64,000 nucleotides of DNA from Yamagishiella unicocca. Lineage: Eukaryota > Chlorophyta > Chlorophyceae > Chlamydomonadales > Volvocaceae. The notes below the pieces were generated by a model. The model was not told the DNA's origin. It searched no databases and worked only from the letters and a program-made list of their open reading frames with translations. Shown here in pieces: positions 23,650 through 35,107 of the stretch. The translations under genes were made by a program, and so were the position numbers. The DNA lies in the NCBI GenBank assembly GCA_003116995.1, contig BDSL01000044.1:186001-250000 (forward strand), written 5' to 3'. Position 1 is the stretch's first letter. The number at the start of each line of letters is the position of its first letter.

Positions 23650-24605
23650 GACGAGCGGCGGTTGGGAGGCGCGTTCGGACGAGCGGCGGCTGGGTGGCGG
23701 TTTAAAACGAGACAGAGATGGGAAAGGGTAGAGGGAGGTGTGGACAGCAACGGGGGAGGGCAATGAGTCTGGGGTGGTTGTTGGTGGTGGTGGTGGCGCG
23801 CCATGCCGCTTGGCCAAACCTTCTGAGTTTCGATGGGTCAAGGACTCAGTTTTCCGGCCTTGACAGCCCATAGCTTTTAAATGGGCCATATTATTTTGCG
23901 GTAGATCTGATGGTTAAGAGTCATCGTGAACACCCTGTCAGTCCGCGGATTCGCCGAGCGGAGGCCAAAGCGGCACGTATCGACTAATACTGTCGTTTGT
24001 CCAAGTGTGGAAAATCTGACTGCGGCTGCTGTCTGGGATTGCTATCAGAGATGTAATTACCAGCGCAGGGACCAACTTCCAAAGCCCTAACGACGCTGGC
24101 AACAGTTTAGGTTGCGGACAATGTGAGCTGGCGATCATTGAGTCAGCTAGAGGAAAATTGTGTAACGTGTGGTGCTCTGGTGTAGATTTCACCCAAAAAT
24201 TCCGCAGATTGCACTGCCGTGTGTTGTGGCCATTTAGTTCGTACGATCGTGAACAACCTCCGGCTACTACGAACTCCGTCGCCATTTCAGGAATGAGGAC
24301 CGAGCATAATGGGCCGTTTTTCAGTTAGGTCGCAGCTGCCGAGTCGCTGGGACAGCGGGCACCAGCGCGACACTTCGGCACCTGGAAGGGACACCGAGGC
24401 GTTGCATGTTGGCATCTTCAACATATAGAATGCATATTTGAAAGTTATATAGAGAACACTATTGAACAGTATTACAATTCTTCAGCTGTCCAGCCCAGTC
24501 CTTCGTGCGGGTTGCCGGCGCACATTTCCGCTCTGCAGTCACTTTGACCCGGCCCAACGCAGTGCGCTGGCACCGGCTTTGAGGACAACCAGAAGTAGCA
24601 ACGCC
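23650..24605. other. Intergenic, SDR 3' end and methylesterase 2 promoter
   Basis: About 950 bp. Repeats of CGAGCGGCGGYTGGG type follow the SDR stop (23650-23700). TGTAA motifs occur near 24051 and 24161. The part after 23880 is AT-richer. No gene recognised. Confidence 0.45.
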
Positions 24606-27600
24606 ATGGATTCGCAAGGCAGAGCCTGCACCATACAAGCCGAGGCGCGGAGCATGCAAGCAGGAAACCTTGACGCAGTCCCGTTCGCCTCAAACGACGA
24701 CCCCCAGCACGAGCTCACCGTGCCGATAATCGTTAACAGTCAGGATGATCAACGCACGCCGCAGCGCCGCGGTTGCTTGGCATGGCCGCCCTGCCGTGCC
24801 CTGGCTGCCGTGTGGAAGTGCATTCATATCGGTGAGCTGCTGATTTCTCCCCTTCCCTGCATGGTGAACGAGCTCGCAGGGCATGCCGTGCTTCGCACGC
24901 ACGTGCTCCGCACGCACGGCTGCACGAACACCACAGTCAGCACACGCACGTGCACATGGGTTATGGCTCGAGCCGGGCGTTATGGACCACGGAGGATGAA
25001 GAGGGCCAAGCCAGGGCCATGCCGCCCAACCCTCCTTTTTTCTGCATTCCACCACGCTCGCCTGCCCTCGCACTCTGCCCTCTCATCAGCACAGCCTTCA
25101 AACTGGTCTTCATCGTCCTGGCCCTGATGCTCTACTCCCTGCTGCTGATGCCAGGGTTCCTGAGGGTGGGTCCATTCCTCGTTCCCACACACTCAATTCA
25201 TTCAATGGACGCTCTCATGCCTCGAGGCGGAGCATACGTTTGTCACATCCACAGCCGCAATCAAGTTCCTGGGACACCTAGCACGGGCCGCGTGTACGTC
25301 CTGTGGTCGTACTATCAGCCTGTGCTGGTGCTGTGAGCCTGTGGTCGTACTATCAGCCTGTGCTGGTGCTGTGAGTCTGTGGTCGTACTATCAGCCTGTG
25401 CTGGTGCTGTGAGCCTGTGGTCGTACTATCAGCCTGTGCTGGTGCTGTGAGCCTGCGGCATATTTGTTTGAGGCCGGGCGCCAGGAGGCGCACAGGCAGC
25501 GGCAGTGGCGATGGTGGTAGCGGTGGTTCACCGCACATGCCAGGCCCTTGAAACAGGCCCGCGCATGTCCGTGCCCCTCGACGGCGATGCCGTCACGATG
25601 AAAAACTGGAGGTCCTTTGCTTGGAGCTCGTCGCCCCTACCGACTCTGCCCATTTGCGCACCCTGCAGATGATCGTGTACTACTTCTTCAGCAAGTCCGT
25701 GGTGCGGGGCGTCATGTACGGCTCAAAGGTACGGCACTGGATGGCCCAAGCCTCTTCATAAACTGAACGTCGCGACTGCGCAACCCCTCCAGTTGCTGTT
25801 GCTGCTGCTGACGTCGCGTCTGTTTCAATCTGCTCTGCTGCTCGTGCCGCTGCTGCACCGTCCTTCTTCTGTTCCTGCCAATATGTATTGGCTCCACCCG
25901 ACAATCGGGGTCACGGTTGCGCCGCTGCCCCCACTGGCCCCCCCCTGACCGCCACAGTCCCGACAGCGGCTGGACCTGTATTTCCCAGCCAATGCCCTGC
26001 CGGATGCCGTCTACCCCGTTGTGATTTACATCACCGGTGAGCAGGGAGCAGTACGGCTGACCCAGATGGGACTGCGCAACGGGGCCGGGCTGCTCGTTGG
26101 GGGAACCCGGCCCGGGGCTGGGGTTGGGACTATACAGGGTTCGCTTCAAAATCCCTTCAGTTCACGGCCATCACTGCTCCACCGTGCCCGTAGTTCATAA
26201 AGCCCGCGCCCCTGCCCTCCTCGCGCGCGCTGAATCCCGTCCCCCCCCGCCTGGGCTTACGGTGCAGGCGGCGCCTGGACCATCGGCTACAGAGCCTGGG
26301 GCGCGCTTCTGGCTCGGCGGCTGAGCGAGCAGGGCGTGGTGGTGGCGTGCCTCGACTACCGCAACTTCCCCCAGGTGGGTTCGGCCTTCCATATTCCACA
26401 CTGCGAGAGTGTATGGTAAACTGAAAGTGAAAGGTTGGGGGTACCAGCGCACCCGGCACCACCTCCCATCCCTACTCCGTCATTGCTCGGCTCCCCAACC
26501 CACCCAGCGCTCTCCGGATCCATTACGGCCGCCTCCGCCTGCTCCCCCCGTCCTGCCCTCCCAGGGCGACGCTCTCGACATGCTGGAGGACGTCAACACC
26601 GGCATCAGCTGGGTGCTGTCCCGCATCCACCGCTTCGGAGGCGACCCGGACAGCGTCACGCTGGTGGGGCAGTCGGCGGGGGGCCACCTGGCGGGGCTGG
26701 CGCTGATTAAGCAGGTGAGTTGGGGGCGGAAGGGGCGCACAAGAGGGGCAGGGGACCTGAAAGAACCGGCGGGTGGCTCCGAGTTCCAGGAGCGAAGCTT
26801 GTGGGGCGGAAGGGGCAGCGCAGAGAGGCCTAAATGCCTCACCCGCCCTCGACCGACGTCCCCAGGCTGAGCAAGCCGCGCTGGGCTCCGCTGTCCTGGG
26901 CTCCACCCCGGCCTGGTCCCCCGCCGGTCTGCGGGCCTTCGTGGGGGTGTCCGGGGCGTTCGACTTGGAAGGGCTCGCGTCACACCGGGGCGGCCACTTC
27001 CGTGGTCTGCTGGACCGCATTCTCGCGCTGGAGGAGCCGCCGGTCGAGGAGGGAGGTCCCTCGGACGGCAAGCAGCAGCAGCAGGCGGGAGATGTGGAGC
27101 AGGCGGCGGCGGCAGCAGTGGGAGGAGGAGACGGAGCGGCTCGCGGCCGTGGAGCGAAGCCGGCAGCGACTCGACGCAAGCGGCCGGCGTACAGCGCCCT
27201 CTCGCCGCTGGCGGCCGCCCGGAGGATGCCTGCTGAGGCCGCCGCGCTGCTGCCGTACGCGCTGCTGATTCATGGTACGGCGGACAAGACGGTACCGGCG
27301 GAGGGCAGCTCGCGGTTGTGCGAGGCGCTAACGGTGGGTGCGCGGAGGAAGTGGGGGAGAGGAGGGGGGCTGGGATGGGGACGGGGCGAGGTGAGGTGTT
27401 TACTTACGAAGGACGCTAGTAGAAACTTGATACCGGTTTCGCAACGTTATCAACGATTGGAGCGGATTGAGCTGGCTACGGCGAGGAGCTAACTAGCTTT
27501 TAAAGAGTAAAATTGTTCTTCGACCCTAATACGTTTTTTCCGTTCATTATCGCCACCCCTGCAGGCCGCCGGCGCCCCCCGCTGTCGCTGCGTGCTGGTG

Positions 27601-27783
27601 CCCGGCAAGACGCACACGGCCTTCCTGCTGGAGGACCCCATGCGGGGGGGCAGGGACATGCTGAGCGACACGGTGCTGGGGGCGGTGCTGGGGCGCGAGG
27701 AGGGCGGCGCTGAGAGCCACGTGTACGGCACCCTGTGCCCCGGCTTCCTGTGCAACATGGCGGGGTGGGTGTGCCCCTTCTAG
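24606..27783 (+). CDS. Isoprenylcysteine alpha-carbonyl methylesterase-like hydrolase, copy 2
   Basis: Eight exons: 24606-24831, 25095-25165, 25669-25728, 25958-26036, 26268-26374, 26565-26714, 26866-27333, 27565-27783. They give 459 residues. Exons 2-6 have exactly the lengths of copy 1 (71, 60, 79, 107, 150 nt) and the same phases. A membrane segment ([21 protein letters not shown]) precedes [18 protein letters not shown]. Catalytic elements: TGGAW, GQSAGG (Ser218), HGTADKTVP (Asp371), PGKTHTAF (His404). In exon 7 the Asn/Asp-rich insert of copy 1 is replaced by an unrelated Gln/Ala/Gly-rich stretch. Exons 5-8 and introns 6 and 7 are very close to copy 1, whereas the N-terminal exons differ strongly. 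Function as for copy 1, inferred from family. Confidence 0.87.
25302..25456. repeat. 38-bp tandem repeat in methylesterase 2 intron
   Basis: Four copies of a 38-bp unit containing GTCGTACTATCAGCCTGTGC, in intron 2; two differ only at GTGAGYC. Confidence 0.92.
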
Positions 27784-29720
27784 CGCGGTGGGTACGTGTC
27801 GGGTTGTTGTCGCTGTTGATCCGCGCCCCCGGTCCTGGTGCCATTGGGTCACTTTGTTGAACGCGATGGTGGGAGGTGTATACCGTATAGAGGTACTGTC
27901 TCCCCGCTGGCGCATGCGGATGTCGACTGCGATGCTAGATTGGAGCATGTGATGCGACGTGCGGCGTGACCGGCAGCGCAATATTACCATATCGATGCTC
28001 ATTGTTATTTTAATTGGCATGACGCGCATGCAATATATATTTTACTCGAAAGCATTGCGCAGCATTGCATGACATGTTTGTACGGCGTTGTCTTCAGTGC
28101 CTGGTAATTATTCTCGTCTCGTCTGCGGCCCGTCACGGAATCTTGCCCTATTGCTCTATGCGCACAGTGCCAGCACACCCCTGCACGCCTGGTCCGCGCT
28201 GCACAGCGCCGCTCCAAAACCAGCCGCACCCGAGCGGGTTACCTGGCCTATCTGTCGTTCATAGTCCTGGACCCGTCCGTCCGCCGATACCTCACCACTA
28301 CCACACCCCCGACCGCCAGTCTAAGCGCTACACTATAGCACGCCGCAGCTCCTACTCCGGCCGTGCATCGGACAGGTCGTAGGGGAGGAGAGTAGACGGG
28401 CCGAGTCAGCCGGGCTGTCACCAAACCCGCAACGCACCAAATCGCTACCGGCGCACGCCACAGCCCAACCAGCCAAGCTACCAATGACCAGACCGAATCA
28501 ATAATACCCTTCGCCAATCACAGGGTTTGACTAGTAAATCACCCTCCATCGCCGCTGCCGCAGCGCGGACTGCTCCCCCCTCCCGGCCGGCCGTGGATTC
28601 GCGGATTCTCTTATAATTGTTATAAACCAACCCGCCCGGACTGGAACATCATCTAGCTCCGCGATGGGACTGGAGGCCTCGCGGAGCCACTCGCCGCGCA
28701 CCAGCCTTCCGCGGTCGCTCGCTAGCGCGCAGCCACTCCCCTTTTCAGGGCCGACCTAAAGTAATCAGCTCACCGATCAGCATGAAGGAAGAAATAACGG
28801 GCGGACCCAACGCAAGAAAGGGCCCACCGCCTGGCCTGGGACGCAGTCCCATGGCCCTGCGCCCGCAGGGGCGGCCGACAGCTCCGTCCCCTGCCCCCGG
28901 CAGCCCTAAGTCAGCAAAATGTCACGCCAGCGGCTCTGCACTCATCTTCTCACGCCGGCTGACGCCGTCACGTATACTCGCACCCGCAAGCGGGTGGCCG
29001 GCGGCCGCTGCGGCAGCAGCCGCGACCCCGCCGCCCCGCCCACAGCGCCTGTCCCCTACTGCGGTATAGCGCGCCTTTACCTTCGCACGCCTAATCGGCA
29101 ACCCCCGGCGAGGGCATCCCGGTTGCCCCGAACGCCAAGCCGCCCCTATCCACGTTTTCCCTCCTCGCCACTGGACCAATGTTGTACGGTTTCCCGCTTC
29201 GGGCGTGTTGCAGATGCCTGTACCGGCCCCCCTGGAGCCACCTCGCGCGCCTTCCCTCGAGAGGTCCCCCGTACAGGATCCCCTTCCCCCTGAAGGCCGG
29301 CGGCGGCGCTATGGCCGCAATACAGGGACGCAACGAGGTGCCGGTCTCCACAACATCTGCAAACAAGCCATCCCGGCGGTTACATGCGCACCTCCTAAAG
29401 CTCGCGTCCCGGCACGTCCAGTTCCCCCAGCGCCACCACCGCCGCAGCCTCCCTCCCTGCCTCTCCTGTCCGCTCTTTCCCCCCGGGCAAGGCTCTGGCC
29501 CTTCCCCCCCGGCCTTCTTACGATAATGCTCGCAACCCAAGGAGACGCTAGGCGATGCACTGCAACGCCTAGCGTCTGGTGGTGCCGCTCGCAATGCGCA
29601 CCATTGCCGGCCGCCACCCAGCTCTCCCGAGCTGCCGCACACCGCCTACGCGCCATCCGCCGCTCCTCAGCAGCCGCCGCGGACCAGCAGGCCGCCAGCC
29701 CCACAGCGCCCGCTCCCCGC
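27784..29720. other. Intergenic, convergent 3' ends
   Basis: Between methylesterase 2 (+) and the PH-domain gene (-). It contains a partial copy of the dispersed palindrome (28589-28614). TTACA at 29380-29384 is a possible - strand TGTAA for the PH gene. The + frames across 28780-29700 are GC-driven open frames without recognisable domains. Confidence 0.5.
28589..28614 (-). repeat. Dispersed palindromic repeat, partial copy
   Basis: On the - strand reads AAGAGAATCCGCGAATCCAC followed by GG, matching the left part of the copies at 19072 and 41131. Confidence 0.65.
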
Positions 29721-32700
29721 TCAGTCATCCTCGTCGTCCCAGTCCTCCTCGACCCAGTTCTCGTTGTCGGGCTTCGCCTTCGGGTCGTGCACGACATTGG
29801 ATTGGAAGGCCGGCTGGCTGCCACCCAGCTCCAGCTTCTGCCGCCCGGGGACCGAGCTGGTGGCGCCGTTGCCGCTTGGTCGGCTCGCCACCGGCGGCGA
29901 CGGCGCGGGTGCCGAGCCCTCAGGCGACGGCCGGGCGCGAGGACGCGGTCCCGCCGGAGAAGGCGGAGCTGCCGGCGCATGGACGGGCGGCTTGGGCGCC
30001 GCCGGCAGGCGCACGGCCGCTGCCGCCGGCGCTCGGGCGGCGGGCGCCGCCGCCGCTGGCGCGGACGGCGGCGGGCCCGGTATCCTGCGTTGCGGCGCCG
30101 GGGCTTGCGGCGCCGGCGCTTGCGGCGTCGCGGCCGGACGCCGCGGTGGCGGCGCCGCCGGCTGTTGCCGCCCCTTGTGCCCCCGGTCCTCCTCCTCCGA
30201 GTCCTCCTCCTCCGAGTCCCAGTTGTCGTCCAAGTGATCAGTGCCTGCCGCGTGTTTAGCCAGGGCCGCCTCCCCCTCCTCCGGCTCCTCCTCCTGCCGA
30301 CGCCGCGCCGCCGCCTTGCCCTTGGCGGCCGCCGGCGGGGCTGCGGCAGGCGCGCGGTCGTTACTGGTGCGAGCTGCTGCTGGCGGCGGCGGCGGCGGCG
30401 CCACCACGCGGCCAGTATGTTCGTCACCAGACTGCCGCCTAGCCGCCGGCACCGCCGCCGAACCCCCAGACGTCCTGGTGCTGCCGTTCCCGCTGGCGGC
30501 TCGCGCACCACCCGCCGCCGGCGCCGGCGCCGCCGTCCGCTGCCGCTGCTGCGCTCCTCGGCCCCCCTCGTCGCTCTCCCCATCGCTGCTGTCCCAGTCG
30601 TCCGCCTCCCACTCCTCCCGGTCCCCCTCAGTGGGAGCAGGGCCCGCCGCTGCTGCGGCGGCAGCAGCTGCCGCTGCTGCCGCGCCACTCTTCTGACGGG
30701 GCTGCTCCCCGCTGACGACGGCCCCCTGCCGGCTGCCCCGCCCCGCCGCAGCACCAGGAGCGACAGCTGTGGGGCCGCCGAGGGACAGCTTCTGCGCGGT
30801 GTCCGATGACAACCGTTGCGTCGCTGGCGCCGTGGGACCGGCGGGCGGCCTGCCCTTCTCCCCCAGCTGTAGCTTCTCACCCCGCGGCACTGCGGGGGCT
30901 GCGGGGGGACCGGGGGCAGCTGAGCCCCGGGCGCCGCCGCCGTGGTCGCCGTTGAGCATGAGGCGCTCGCTTGGAGCCGGCGGCGGCGCCGCGCCCCTGC
31001 CGTTGGAACTGTTATTCGAGGTTTGGGATCCAGTGGTGCCGGGGCGGGACGCGGCGGAGTGCTGAGCAGTCTCCTCCGCTTCCTCTGTCGGCGGAAACGG
31101 GTGACCGCGGCAGGGGTGGGAGCAGGGGCGGGATGAGCGCGGGGTGCGGTTTTCTACTATGTGCGAAATACAGTACATGCCCATGAGACACGCAACGACC
31201 AGGTACGCCTCATCGGCTACGCTCCCATAGGGCCCACAACAGCCCCTCCCGAAGACCACCCGCGCTCCCCGCTGCAGTGCCAATGACGCCTCACGCCCGC
31301 GCTCCGGAACCCTATCCAACAAGGACATCCTACGGTCCCAGCATCACGAGCGAACAGGGATGTGGACCGGGACGCAGCGCTGGCCGCCCAATATAGATAG
31401 CACCGCCCGAGCTAGATAGCTCCACCGCCCCGAGCTAGGTAGCTCACCCTCGTCATGCCAGCGGCTCCGCGCCTTGAGCGGCTGCCGCTGCGGCACGTGC
31501 TCTTCCTCCTCGGGCTCCTCCTCGGGCTCCTTGCGCGCGGGAGCAGCGATCATCTTTGTGCCCATGCGTGGGTTGGCAAGCAGGGACCTGAGGGGCCGGG
31601 GAGCACGTGGGGTCGGAACGTTGGACACGGCGCGACCCCGGCCGCGTGGCAGGGAGGGAGCAGGGGGGTTTGGAAAGGGCGGCGCAGGTGCAGCACCAAC
31701 TGGCACCAACCAACAACCGAAAAATCCCCTGCCCGCGCATTTGTTCCCCTGTATCAGCTCGGGGCTGACGGCACCTCTCCTGCCCGCCTAGCCGCCCACC
31801 TGGGCGACGGCGGCCTGTCGCCGGGCGCGGGGCTCAGCGGCTGGGGTGATAGCGGCGTCAGCAGCGTCTCGTTGTTCCGCTTATGGGGCGCGGGGGCGTT
31901 GCCGCTGGCGCCGGGGGCGTCATCGTCGCTGTCCTCCTCCAGGGCAGTCAGGATCTGCTGCTTGGTGTGCTCCTGCGGGCGGGCGGGCGGGCAGGCGGAG
32001 ACCAAGGGGGCCTGCTGATGAGGCGGGATGGCGGGACAGAGAGAGGGCCGGTGGAGGCTGTGGGGTGAAGCCGCAGCAGCGCCGCCCAGCGGGGCATGCG
32101 CCGGCCCCGGGCCACAACGAGCTGCGAGGCTAGCTGCTGGTGGAATACGGTTGGCGGCAACCGTGATGTTGTGGAGGGGTGGGGTAATAGGCGCGTGCTC
32201 CGCTGCCGGGGAGCTCGGTGCTTGCGGGCTGTCCCCTCCCATGGCCCTCGTCGCCTCCACGACTCCCATCGTCGTCATACGGCTCAGCTGCTCCATCAAG
32301 CACAACCAGCTGCAGCCTCACCCATCGTCGTGGGTCCCATCAGCAGCGGCCACCACTGCCCAACCCCCGTTCCCTCCTGCCCCGTTCCCTCCTGCCCCGT
32401 TCTCTCCATCCCTGGGCGCTACCACTCCCTGGGCGCTACCACTCCCACAACGCGTCCGTGCGGTGTGGCCTAATTCGCTGACGAACCTGAGCGGTGTGCC
32501 AGTGGTTTCGGAGGCAGGCATTGTGTGCTCGTTTCTTGGGAGCCAGGCATTGCGTGCGCCGGTCCGTCAACGCATTGGGTGCACGACGTGCGCAATGGCT
32601 GGCTAGGGGGAAGCTGTGGGGTCAGTGGTTGTGTCCGGGTCGTCGAGCGCGCACAACACTTCACTACGGCGGCCAAAATGGTCAAGTGTAACTGCGGGAG

Positions 32701-33748
32701 GGGGTGTGGCTCAGCCCCTCAGTTCAGCTGCCGGAGCCTGGGTTGTATGCGCGCCCGCACTGGCGGTGTAGTGGCCAGGCTGCGGGATGGAAGGGCTTAG
32801 GGCAGGTGCGGAGCCTAAGGCGGCGGTGCACGATGCCAGGGAACCAGCGCTTGTGATGCGCTGGAAGACGCCCCCCAACGATGTGGGTGGCGCCCAGTTG
32901 CGCGTTACGACAGTGCATTTGGATTCAGGGTGGTTTGTTCTGCTAGCGTAAGCAAGCTGGAACGTATGATCCGTCCTCACGCTTGGCTGGCTAACGACGG
33001 AGATGGTGTGCTGCTCCCACCCACATTTCCCTTCAGTTCCGTTCCTGGATCAATGCCCGCCAACAGCTACCTTGAGGGTCTCCAGCTGCTTCGCCTGCGG
33101 CGTGTTGTTGCCGTCCAGCTTCTTCTGCCGTGCATCTTTTATTGCCTCGTACCAACGTTCATGGTCCTTCGTCGATTCAGCCTTGACGCGGAGCACGCGC
33201 TCTGGAAATTTCATCTGCGGAGCAGAAGCGGCTCAATGTTACTCCCCCATGGGCCCATGGGCGACAGGCACGTTGCGAGCGAACAAACTAAGACAGCAGC
33301 ATAATCAGCAAAGATCAGAGTTGCAAATCAGGACTGATGCAGCCACGTCCCTCGCTAACCCTCGTTCAGCGCCACCTGGCGCCAGCATAAACACTCGGCT
33401 TTTGTACAATGCAAGTCGGCCCTAACGACCCACCTCAAGTTTCCCATCGTCGAGTTTTTTGATGTATTTAAGCTCATGGATAGCAAACACCTCGATGTCA
33501 CCACCGCCATCCTTCAACTCGCGGGGGTCTTTGGCATACGCCAAAGTATCGGGAGTCAACTCGAAGTACCTGCGCTGATACTTGCTTGCCTGCATCGTCC
33601 ACACAAGCCAGGGCCCATTTGTCTCCAAACCGTCCGAGCGCTAGCATGAGGATTGCGTCGCCAAGCAAGCTTTGCGCACCAAGAAGCTTCGTCTGTCATC
33701 TCTTTTCTTCTTGAGAAGGAACCCGTCTGCTATGATAGCGGAAACCAT
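29721..33748 (-). CDS. PH-domain protein with long acidic, disordered C-terminus
   Basis: Six exons (- order): 33748-33680, 33589-33434, 33214-33071, 31972-31800, 31587-31448, 31084-29721. They give 681 residues in phase. The PH domain (about 8-115) starts DGFLLKKK, has QRRYFELTPDTLAYAKD and ends KDHERWYEAIKDAR with the invariant Trp of the last helix. PH domains bind phosphoinositides or proteins. The rest is low complexity (Ala/Pro/Gly-rich). It contains four KLxLG-like elements (ERLMLNG, EKLQLGEKG, QKLSLGG, QKLELGG) and three acidic Trp clusters (EEWEADDWDSSD, DNWDSEEED, ENWVEEDWDDEDD at the C-terminus). It looks like a membrane-recruited adaptor; the process is unknown. The large last exon gives a long antisense open frame (29205-30809, +) that is a compositional shadow. 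The first exon is short and its ATG is inferred from the PH start. Confidence 0.8.
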
Positions 33749-35107
33749 GTGCGTCGCGCAGCTCTTGACCTTCCCGAAGCTAATCGACGTAACGGTATCT
33801 TAAGCCCAGAGGTTGAAGCGGCGTTTTAGATACTAATGTTCAACGTTAATCGAGAAACACGATTTGATATTGGAAAGGAAGGGAATAGCAGCAAAAGGGC
33901 TGCGCGACCCAATGTATGGCATGGAACGTAGGCACTTTTTCCGTTCTTCCCATTTCACTGCGATGCTGATATGGGATAATTGAAAACCGCTTTATTCGAC
34001 ACTCAATAGCAGTCTTTCATGATGGTATTCGCCGGCAATCCCGACCTGACCCCGCGTCCCTATTGCCACGCGGCAAGCGGCCTATACGCGAGCCGATCAG
34101 GACAATTGAATTGATTGATAGAAATCAAATACGTATACAGCTTATGTAAAGCGGGACGAAAGCTTGGTCTTCCTCCTCTATGCCTTTGCCGACCCGCGGG
34201 CCTTTACTGTCTTCCGGGGCCTTCGCTGCTGGGTGTTCCAGATATGGAGTCAGCTGGAGGACGCATCAAAGATCTCCCTAGATACTTAGCGACTGCACCC
34301 TTGGGTTCTGCCCACGCGCTTGGATGCGATCGATGGAAGGGTTTGGTGCTGCGCGCGGCGAGGCAGGGAGAGGAACCGCCGCCCCAAGTGTCAGCGCTCT
34401 TACAAGCCTTGGCCGGTAAATTACCTGTCGACCATCGTGAGTAACGAGAAATCCTCCTCAGTAACCTGGACCACGAAGACGAAGCGAAATGCGCGGCAAC
34501 AATATCCTTGCTAACAAATCTGAGCGCCATAACGCACAACCGCAAGTGGTCCTCTTAGACACCGCATCTTCAGCATCTCCAAAGTTCTAATTACCGACCG
34601 ATGCATGGAGAAGACCTCCACGCGAATACCTTCCTGCCTCGTCGCCTACTCGTCAAGCACCACGCCCGGTGTCACGCAGCCGTAAGGTCCGTGTCTGCCG
34701 CCCAGCCACGCGCCGCGCAAGTCGTCCTGGCTCGCCTCGCTACCGACCAGATCTGCAATGAGTGTGTTGCGCTCTAGTTAGACCGGTACGTACCATTCCG
34801 TCAAGAAACGGAGGCTGCTGGAGGGAGCGCTTGCCCTTCCATCGCGCCGTACCGGCTATTTGGAGTATTGCCCCAACCGTAAGACAGCAGGCAGGCCGCG
34901 CGAGCATCGGCCAGACCTGGCTCCTGACACCTCGACCCCTTCCGTCCCCAGCGCACATCGACAGCATTCTACAGGCATGCGGTACACTCAGCACGACCCG
35001 TGCGACGCAAACAGCATTCCAGCCTCGACCCAACCCGCACATCTTCCTCGCTCTGCTGCTCGTAGCATGATGACCCACCACACGTCGGCACGCAGGTCCG
35101 CCGGCGC
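33749..35107. other. Intergenic region with a broken coding-like stretch
   Basis: Upstream of the PH gene and downstream of eight-cysteine gene 1. 33750-34150 is AT-richer and should include the PH gene promoter. 34204-34756 carries coding-like - strand sequence, listed separately. Confidence 0.45.
34204..34756 (-). pseudogene. Possible gene relic with in-frame stops
   Basis: One - strand frame reads as protein-like over about 330 nt (GAWLGGRHGPYGCVTPGVV, then VEVFSMHRSVIRTLEMLKMR, then VFVVQVTEEDFSLLTMVD) but contains two TAG codons. A plausible acceptor (TTGCAG before 34756) and donor (GTAATT after the MVDR segment) flank it. A following segment (STKPFHRSHPSAWAEPKGAV) ends in TAA at 34204. 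No family recognised. It may be a decayed gene, or exons that I have joined wrongly. Confidence 0.3.

Noticed and set aside
29205..30809. Long + strand open frame opposite the PH-domain gene
   Set aside because: Arg/Leu-rich antisense shadow of the low-complexity last exon; no domain, start context or splice logic.
34204..34756. Reassigned TAG codons (TAG as glutamine)
   Set aside because: All other genes here use TAG, TGA and TAA as ordinary stops; decay or wrong joining is simpler.
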